Below, one piece after another: positions 56,680 through 64,000 of a stretch of DNA of 64,000 nt. The notes under the pieces are model-generated. The model saw only the letters and a list, made by a program, of their open reading frames with translations, searched no databases and was not told the DNA's origin. Every line of letters begins with the position of its first letter. The stretch's first letter is position 1. The stretch comes from Nomia melanderi. Its lineage: Eukaryota; Arthropoda; Insecta; Hymenoptera; Halictidae. The stretch lies in NCBI RefSeq assembly GCF_051020985.1, contig NC_135001.1:10223896-10287895 (forward strand), in the 5' to 3' direction. The position numbers were made by a program, and so were the translations under genes.

Positions 56680-59600
56680 CTAATCGGATATGGCTGGCAG
56701 AGTCTGTAAATATTCGTGCGGTTTTGCCGGTGCTGGCAACAAGTAACCATCAGGATCCAACACGTCTGGTGTTCGAATGGTAACAGGTCCCTGCGGTGGC
56801 CTTGGTAAGGTACCTTGCTGGATGGATTTACCTTGAGCTATCTCGAGTTTCTCTAATATTTCTGCAAATTTAATTCTGTCTTTCGGGTCAGTTTTCCAAC
56901 AGTCCCGCATTAATTGGCAGACAAACGGCGGACATCCTTCCGGCGGGATGAGCATAATACCTTGGAATATTAGTTTCACCACCTGAAACAGCGATTGAGA
57001 ATAGTGTCATACTTATATTTTTACTTATAATTAATTTATTCAAAATTAGCTCGAGTGTTAAATACAATATTATTATTATTATTATCAATAAATGTCGAAG
57101 TAGTAACACTAGAACTACAAAGCAGTTAAATTAACATTTTCTAAATTTTTTTTATAAAAACAGTAACAGTGAATTTATTAAGATTTCAATTGACTCGTAT
57201 TTTATATCGAGTATTACTTAATCACCTACTTCAATAACTTTTCAAACAAGCATTTACATCTTTTTCAGAATGGTGAAAGAAGAAATCGGGAATAGGTCAT
57301 TTTGACGTATCCGGTAATTCTAGTGTTAAGAGATGAGGTCACGTAATGAATTCAGTCAACGATGAAACGAAAGTTCCTTTACTTACTTCTTCATTATTGT
57401 GTCCATAATACGGCTGTTTGCCGAAAGAATAAACTTCCCATAAAACAACTCCGAAGCTCCACACATCACTTTCTAGGGTGAAGCGTCCATACATCACACT
57501 TTCCGGAGACATCCAGCGGACCGGTAATAGTCGGGATCCTCCTATCTGAAACAGACGAATTTGCGTTATTTTTTATGTTTGTGTAATTCATGCCACGTTA
57601 TTGAAATTATTAAATATAAAATTGAACATGTGATAAAACAGTTGACTGCTGAATACAGTTTATCTACTGCTCCTGGTCGAGACAGCCACTTACTAACTAC
57701 CAATACAGTTTTCGTCATCGCGTAGAAGCATATGTTTTCGCTTGCAAAGCTTTGTAATTTTAAAATCAAAATATAAGGGAATATTGTAATGCCGTTCTGA
57801 TTTCTTTTCTTTTAAACCAATATAATTTTAACAGATTACCGACTGTTGACCATTGAAAAACGAAAAGCCGATTAATTTAATTAATAGGTTTGCAGTAGAT
57901 AAAGGGTATACTACGAAATGTGTGATGCACAATACGTTGCTCGTTGTACCTTGTAATAGTCACAAGTGTACACATCTCGCGACATCCCGAAATCCGCAAT
58001 CTTGACGACTAAATCTGAACCAACGAGGCAATTCCTGCAAGCCAAATCTCGATGGACGAATCTTTGACCCGATAAATATGTCATGCCAGCTGCGATTTGG
58101 ATTGTAATCCAATGTAGAGACTCCTGGAACATATAATATAAATTCTAATTTATATTAATTAATTAAATTAACTACTCATTTAAAATTATATATATATAAG
58201 CATACAAGATTAAAATGAAATAAAGTATGAAGAAGATATACCTGGGTCAAAGGTTGCAAACCAGGTTTCGAAGACCTGAATTGTTGGGTGTTTGATCGGA
58301 GAACCTCAGCGAGATCTCCATACGGCATGTACTCAAACACCATCCACGGACTGTTGTTAGGGTCACGAGGAACTATCCCTTTCAAGGATAAAATGTTACT
58401 ATGTCTAAATGTGGACATGATGTCAACTTCTCGTATGAAGTCCTCTTCAACTTCGCGAGACGCTGAGTCCTTCAAGACCTTTATGGCGACTATTTCCTTC
58501 GAGTCACCGACACATAATTCTCCTGTAAAATGAAGGCACGTGCTCAGAGATCAAAGATAAAATGAAAAGTACTTAGGGCAGAATATGTGTAGGTGAATTG
58601 CATTCGATGTTTACCTTTATATACTTTTCCAAAGCATCCTTCGCCAATGTCCTGTACAAATATGAGAGATTCGCGCTGTACAATCGGCACCTCTGGTGAT
58701 GCGCAACTGAAATACTGTGGATTAGGCGTGTACTTATTTGCTAATAGCAATCCCTTCTTCAGATTCATCGGTGTCCCCTGAAGAACATAAAAATTCAATT
58801 TATGAGGATACTTAGTCGCGATTTGAAAGCGAAAGTATTATATTATAGGAATTTTTCAGTTCTAACATGTTACGATTTCTTAAAATAAAATTAAATTGAA
58901 ATTTCTTGTCTTATAATTAGGCACAGTTTTGAATCTATTTTGAATTCAGAACTCTTTGAAAAAGGAAGCAATATTTATGATTTTATTAAATTTCTGATTG
59001 GCAATTTCCTCCTTTTCCAAAGAGTTCTGAATTCAAAGTGGAGTAAAAGTTAGAAATTTTACTTTATAATTGGAAAACATCATAAAGGTGTTCCAAACTT
59101 GTTAGAAGCTCTTTGAATAAAATTAATGAAATACTTTTTGGGTGTATGGAATTTGTATGGTTCTTTTAAATGTAACTGTATGTGGATATGTTTAATAACA
59201 AAAAATTCGTATCTTTCATTTAAACATTATTTCTATTTTATATTACTTTCTTTTATTAATTCTATAAGATTCCATACTTACGTCTAAGGAATTCCTTTGA
59301 GATTTCATGTTATAGCTTCGCTTTCTCACACAATATACTATACTCAACAAAATTACTAATACCGCGATGAAAGCTAAAACAATTCCTATTATTTCAGGTA
59401 CCCTTTGTCTGGAACGCTCTACCTGTTTAAATAGGATAAAGACATTATCAATTTTTTTACTTCCACCAAATTATTATTATAAAAAAACAAATTATTCGTT
59501 GCTTTTGCCTCCAGTTTGTTAAAATGCATAATATAATAAAAATATGTAATTTCAAAAATAATTCGTTAAAAGACCTATCAACAAATAAGTCATCAACAAA

Positions 59601-60354
59601 CCTTTGACTTTTTAGAGTACTCTACAAAACGGAACTTTTGTTCAAATTTTTATCTACACTTTAGGTACATTTTGTGTATTAATTATTCGACACATTAGAT
59701 TCAAGGTATTTATTCCATGTACACACCTGTTCAGCTTCAGGAAGGGCCGTCGTGCCATTGGTAGAGTTACCATTTGGAGGTATTATGTTGGGTATAGGCC
59801 GCGGAGTTAGGGGAACTAAAAATTCAATAAAACAAATAATATCTATCATTCAATTTTCGAAGTTAAACGAAACAGTTTACTATAAAAATGTGAATATTAT
59901 ATTTTTGTACTTTATTTCATTATAATTTTACAAAGGTCTAACGAAAACGTAAAAAAGAATATTGAGTTTACATCATTGCCACTTTAGTTTACACTATTAC
60001 TAATATATATTTAGTTTATACATCGTAAAGTATTCTGTCATTCTTTTAGCTACAGTAAAATAATTGAAGAAACGTAATTTTCTTAATTAAAAAAAAAGCA
60101 AAATTCGTGGAATAGAATCTAAAACTAGTTTTGAGTCTGACCTATCAAACGATTCGGGCATTTCAGATCGTTCGTCGGCGGAGACAAATCATGCGGACAC
60201 ACGCACGTCGATGTGTTGTTCTTGAAACTACGGCAGGCTGCTTCCTTTCCGCAAATGTAGGGCCGATCTTTGCATCCTGTTATTTCGGAGTACCCATTGA
60301 TAGGCAACAGCAGTATTACCTCCGATTGTTGAGCGGTTGCGTTCACAGATAATT
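56680..60354 (-). CDS. Trk-like receptor tyrosine kinase (5' end missing)
   Basis: Nine minus-strand exons join in frame: 60354-60142, 59815-59727, 59422-59282, 58777-58615, 58522-58242, 58123-57950, 57545-57387 and 56982-56680, with the ectodomain continuing upstream of 60354 (entering phase 1). In order: an EGF-like six-Cys module (CKDRPYICGKEAAC ... CVC), a Pro/Thr stalk, a transmembrane helix (IIGIVLAFIAVLVILLSIVY), and a juxtamembrane NPQYFS. The kinase has GEGCFGKVYKGE, VAIKVLK, VHRDLACRN, DFGMSRDVYTCDYYK, LPVRWMSPESVMYGRF and SDVWSFGVVLWE. The tail ends HEYLQTLPAISD. The YxxxYY activation loop and NPQYFS match Trk receptors; ROR and MuSK are the nearest alternatives. It should signal at the plasma membrane by trans-phosphorylation. 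(Eight exons are listed; the 5' ones are unseen.). Confidence 0.88.
57103..57329. mobile_element. TTAA-type MITE in the last intron of the kinase gene
   Basis: The left end reads AACACTAGAACTAC and the reverse complement of the right end reads TTAACACTAGAATTACC. The right flank is TTAA; the left has GTAA, a likely mutated copy. It is non-coding. The TTAA and CACTAGAA ends suggest a piggyBac-type element. Confidence 0.5.
58938..59037. repeat. 100-base near-perfect inverted repeat (intronic hairpin)
   Basis: TTTTGAATTCAGAACTCTTT and onward (58938-58966) is inverted at 59010-59037, separated by 43 bases. Stem about 28 bp with few mismatches. It lies in the kinase intron just after the transmembrane exon in transcription order. 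Possible hairpin RNA precursor or small palindromic element. Confidence 0.65.
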
Positions 60355-60810
60355 CTGAAACAATGTTTACGCGTTATCGGAACTCCGTCTACTTGTTTAC
60401 AAATTGCACACGACTAAACAAACACGATTTTATGGAAATCGAAATGTATAGGGTGGACCGAACAGTTTGGACCGAGTTATGTTCCAAATTTGATCGATAC
60501 GTTGAATGTCGGACAATTTCAAGAAACAAAGTACGCAAAATGCAAAAAGTATAATTTAACACTACATTCCTACAAGCCTTCTATTCCTATCGTAACCAGT
60601 CACATAAGTGGTTATTAAATAAATGTAAACAAGTTAAACGATCAATTTTTCTTAGTGGAAATAGAAAGAAAAGAAAAGACAAACGTTGAAAAACTGATTA
60701 ACCGGACAATATAAGAATTGATATAAAATTAAATTTACTTTTATATTTACTTACTCTTATAGTTTCCATAAAAGATTAAGAAAGCTCTATTTAATTGCTC
60801 GGTAGTCATA

Positions 60811-60900
60811 CAGTTCCTGATCAAACATTTAGGGCCACCATTGCCGTGAAGAAAGTGACGTAAAAACTATAGTGGCCTTAATTTTTATGATCAGGGACTG
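60811..60900. mobile_element. 90-base Tc1-like MITE
   Basis: CAGTTCCTGATCA at the left and TGATCAGGGACTG at the right are inverted, and the match extends about 30 bases inward (AGGGCCACC / AGTGGCCTT). A TA precedes the left end. The termini resemble Tc1-type TIRs by recall. Confidence 0.6.
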
Positions 60901-60920
60901 TGCAATGTCAAGGATTCAGT

Positions 60921-61103
60921 TTAACACTAAAATTACTGACCCAGTCAAATTGAGCCACTTCAGAATTTTTATTTTGCTTAAACTTGTGTGTTTGCATAAA
61001 TACAAGACTAGGAGATCCTTCGAATCTTAAGAAACACAATTTTCTAAATTTTATAAAAGATTGGAAATAAGTCACTCTAATTGCTCGGTAGTTTTAGCGT
61101 TAA
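60921..61103. mobile_element. TTAA-flanked MITE (piggyBac-type)
   Basis: TTAA flanks both ends. The left end is CACTAAAATTACTGACC and the reverse complement of the right end is CGCTAAAACTACCGAGC. The 183-base element is non-coding. Confidence 0.65.
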
Positions 61104-61976
61104 AATCCATCTGCGAGCGAAGGTAGTCAAATTCGCAGCAGCGGGGTGGACGCCGCGCAAAGGGTGAATCGGTAAGAAAAAGGGCTACGTATTTGGATTG
61201 TGACCAGGCTTGGAAGAGACAGTGCAGGCATTCACTTCGTGCTTGAAGCTTGTAACGGGTCAAAGCGTTATCTCTGCGGTCAGCGCTCCCCGACAACGAG
61301 TCTCGCTATGTGTACCTATTATCGCCCCGTATTCATTGCCTTCCTATGCATCTCTACGAGGTTTGCCGTATTCATGAAATGACTCTTTTTCCAGAGTCCA
61401 CCCGCGTTTCGGTTTTCTTGAAACACGAACGATCTACTTCGAAGAATTGGGCGAAAGGCGTGACGTATCTACTTACTAAGTACGTTAAAACCGACCGCCA
61501 TGTTGGCGGAAAGCTGTCGCAATCGGTTGTAGAATGTATATCGGATTAAAGAAGTATTGGTACATTGATACTTTTCTTTTTTTTTTTGTTAGTTTTATGT
61601 GTATATTGCACATTGATAACATCTTTTTTAGTACTTTACTATATATAAAAATGTAAAACGTTGGTTTAAAAATATTAACGGAAATATTAATGGGCGCAAA
61701 ATGATTCTTATTGATTTTATTCCTGCTAGAAGTCTCACCCGAGAATCCAAAGTGAACAGACGTGTTTACGTGAAGCTATCGGTTATCATTGTATTGTATA
61801 CTTCTGTTCCACTCACTCGCAGCTAATGTAAGTGACAGAAAAATTTGCCGTTTGGCAAGTTCAAACTTCAAATGGTACAAAAAGGCAACCTCCAGCTAAA
61901 ACTTATCAAAAGTGGAGAGAACTACTCTGTTAGATAAAAAAGCGAAAATAAAAATTCAATAAATACGACAAACCTA

Positions 61977-62336
61977 ATGGAAACTGACGAATTGATTGTT
62001 ACAAGCAGCAAAAGCGATACAACGAAGAAACGAAAAATCTGTGTACCTGTTAATTTATTAGATGAAATAGACACGCAGCATAACAAATGGCTAAACAGCA
62101 TACCGGTTGAAAATCCGTTCGGCATTCTGATAAAAATGAACGGGAAAACTACAGAAAGCACCACAACGATAACTGAAAAACCTTAATCAAAACCTCCACT
62201 AGTATACATTGAAGCTCAAATCATCGAATCTTTCATATACCTAACGAAAAATATAGCTAACGAGAATTCCACCTTAAAACAACTAAAAGTCAACCATGTC
62301 AAAGTGACAAAAAGGGCGATTACTATATAGATGTAT
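61977..62336 (+). mobile_element. Jockey-type non-LTR retrotransposon ORF1 fragment, broken
   Basis: An ORF of 69 codons starts at 61977 and stops at 62184. The same frame continues past the stop as PPLVYIEAQIIES ... LKQLKVNHVKV until another stop near 62336. The KPP-x-YIEAQII...LKQLKxNxVKV pattern is typical of the gag-like ORF1 of insect Jockey-clade elements. The reverse-transcriptase ORF is absent from what follows, so this is a truncated dead copy. Confidence 0.6.
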
Positions 62337-62609
62337 TCTGCTGAGAAACCATCTACGTGCTACATCCCAAAATACTACTAAAACAATTTACCAAATGTCC
62401 ATCCTGGACAAATTGTAATGTACAGTGGAGATATAAATAAAGTTCCTGCTAGAAATGATGTTCGATATTTGGAATTCAATCGTTCAATACTGATTTCAAA
62501 TGTTAATTCCAAAAAAGAAAATTGTAATGCTCGAAGTAAATGGTTGTTGATAACTGCAAGGTCAAGGGAACAGATAGACGCAAATGAGTTTCTAATAGTA
62601 ATTTTTGAT

Positions 62610-62920
62610 TTTTCCAGTTGTTTTTTTCCATGACCGATAAAGTGTTATCATGGTAGACCAGTGATTCACTAATGATGCTCGTTTTTACACTCTTACCTCA
62701 TACACCGTATTCCCCTGACCTTGAACCAAACGATTATCGCTTATTCCAATTATTGCAACATTTTTGAATCGTCGACCGTTTCACTGGCAAGCGGTGTGAT
62801 CACATTTTTCCGTTACACTGTCTAAAAATGTCAGTAACTTTGGAAACAATGTTCGTTAAATTATAGCATTCAGAGCCCGTGGCAAATGAAATGTTATGGT
62901 AGCGCGTACTTACTAAAGAA
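62610..62920 (+). mobile_element. mariner transposase C-terminal fragment, broken
   Basis: The frame near 62690-62780 reads LLPHTPYSPDLEPNDYRLFQ followed by a stop. This is the highly conserved mariner catalytic-domain end (HPPYSPDL-P-DYHLF). FFHD-like residues occur upstream in another frame, and stops and frame changes show a dead copy. No intact transposase was found. Confidence 0.7.
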
Positions 62921-64000
62921 TGTAAAAGATCGTTAATATTAAATATCTAAGAAGTGTATTTATAAAGAAAAAGGTTATTAACTTAACAAGCAGAGATGTG
63001 CTTTACTTTGAATACCAGTATTTTCCTTTTAATTATTTACTTATATCTTTTCCATTACCTCCTTAAAAGTAGAAAAATGGATCGATCGCGCCATTTAGAA
63101 TTGCTTTACGTGAAAGTAGAAAACTGTTATTCAATTTCTTCGACAGAATTTTTGCGAAGATCCGTGACACTCAAACGATTAATACTATATTTACGGAACG
63201 AGTCAATTCGGCTCATATTGGATAAACACTATTTAAACAAATGTTCGAGCTGATTTTGATTGTTGCAATTACGCAAATATGTATCCTAATCATCTACTTT
63301 TAAACCTCCAATTTCCAACATCTAAATGAAAGAATATTAACTTTTCTAAGAACGATAGAACAAGCTGTACAGGAAATGTCCGTAAATCTAGTATTAAATA
63401 ACTAGATAATAATGACTAGTGCAGGTAAAAGTTCTCTCAAAAGGAATTCAAAAAATTATTTAGATAATGGAGAATAATGATGAAAAAACAATGGACAATA
63501 CACCAGCGATTAAAAATAAATGCAAGTGTCAACATTTTGCATTAATCGTTGGCTTGAACGGGCGACATTACTCGTGAAATGATCAGATATTACCTACGTC
63601 GTTGATGACCTCTGTCCTTTGTAAGTTACTCGCGGTACGTTGAAACTGTCGATGGCTGAACAAATGACCCGCGATATCATGCATGCTTCGACGCAAAAGT
63701 ACGAAGAACTTAGTCTTAAAAACTGTTAATAATTCGTAAACCCAAAGGAATGTGAAAGGATAAAAATCTGTTGTAAGAGCTGCATCCCACTTTCATATTG
63801 TTCATCTTCGCGCGACGCACGCATCGGGATAACCTTACTGTTTCTTAATGAAATTTATACATGGCATGGATTTCAAGTGTTTTTTTAAAGAGAACCGTTT
63901 TATACCCAAGGAAACTACGTTTCTCGTTATCTTGAATATTGTTTGGTTCAGAATAAAATTGTTTCAATGAAGATTGTACACTATTTAACACTAAAACTGC
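62921..64000. other. right flank, no gene recognised
   Basis: The frame 62996-63253 includes MDRSRHLELLYVK, which loosely recalls N-terminal ends of mariner-type transposases but is too weak to call. The last 16 bases (63985-64000) are TTAA plus CACTAAAACTGC, the start of another TTAA-type MITE cut by the window edge. Confidence 0.4.

Larger units (their letters stand above)
60355..61976. other. no exon recognised; MITEs and a possible promoter region
   Basis: The ectodomain exons of the kinase expected here on the minus strand could not be recognised. The region holds two MITEs (60811-60900 and 60921-61103) and a palindromic YY1-like site (61495-61509) within a less AT-rich patch. Confidence 0.4.

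Noticed and set aside
61072..61296. 74-codon minus-strand frame proposed as a kinase ectodomain exon
   Set aside because: It runs into the right end of the TTAA MITE, lacks domain motifs and has no matching splice junction to the exon at 60354.
62996..63253. 85-codon frame containing MDRSRHLELLYVK as a transposase N-terminus
   Set aside because: The resemblance to mariner-type N-termini is too weak, and no adjoining catalytic domain in the right order was found.

Overview
The window looks like nuclear DNA of an insect, most likely a hymenopteran (bee, ant or wasp). It has short GT-AG introns, TATA/initiator promoters spaced like arthropod ones, several families of small inverted-repeat elements, and Jockey and mariner remnants. 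All gene models come from reading the sequence: open frames, splice-site phases and protein motifs. No transcript or database evidence was available.

Left part (about 1 bp to 38.1 kb, all + strand) is a cluster of secreted, probably cuticular, protein genes. After the 3' end of an unknown gene (1-449) come a long acidic Tyr/Pro/Ser-rich secreted protein (2975-5369) and an Ala/Gln-rich, apidermin-like secreted protein (6386-7871). Six low-complexity Pro/Val-rich proteins of CPLCP/Vajk type follow, at 11071-12686, 14852-17254, 19520-20908, 28793-30386, 33709-34928 and 36497-37892. In all eight complete genes the first coding exon encodes only 2-6 residues and the first intron splits the signal peptide. 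All eight have a TATA box upstream and an AATAAA downstream. The first five Pro/Val genes share a C-terminal signature (KP-Y/I-P...P-V/I-YK...H), so they are tandem paralogues. Two sub-groups are visible: Gly-rich N-terminus (first three) and short N-terminus (next two). A 7.7 kb stretch without a recognised gene (21.0-28.7 kb) divides the cluster.

Right part (about 40.8-60.4 kb) is AT-rich and seems CpG-poor. It carries conserved intracellular and signalling genes: RPA2 (40837-41743), PPIL1 cyclophilin (43177-45014), dihydroxyacetone kinase/triokinase (45757-50664), the GPN-loop GTPase GPN1 (52022-53423), then on the minus strand a small HSF-domain protein (53631-55191, tail-to-tail with GPN1) and a Trk-like receptor tyrosine kinase (56680-60354, 5' exons not found). 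Mobile-element remnants concentrate here: a pogo-like MITE, a 537 bp foldback element, TTAA-flanked MITEs, a Tc1-like MITE, a Jockey ORF1 piece and a mariner transposase tail.

The window thus juxtaposes a lineage-expanding, promoter-rich cuticle cluster and a block of housekeeping and signalling genes. I found no rRNA, tRNA or CRISPR.
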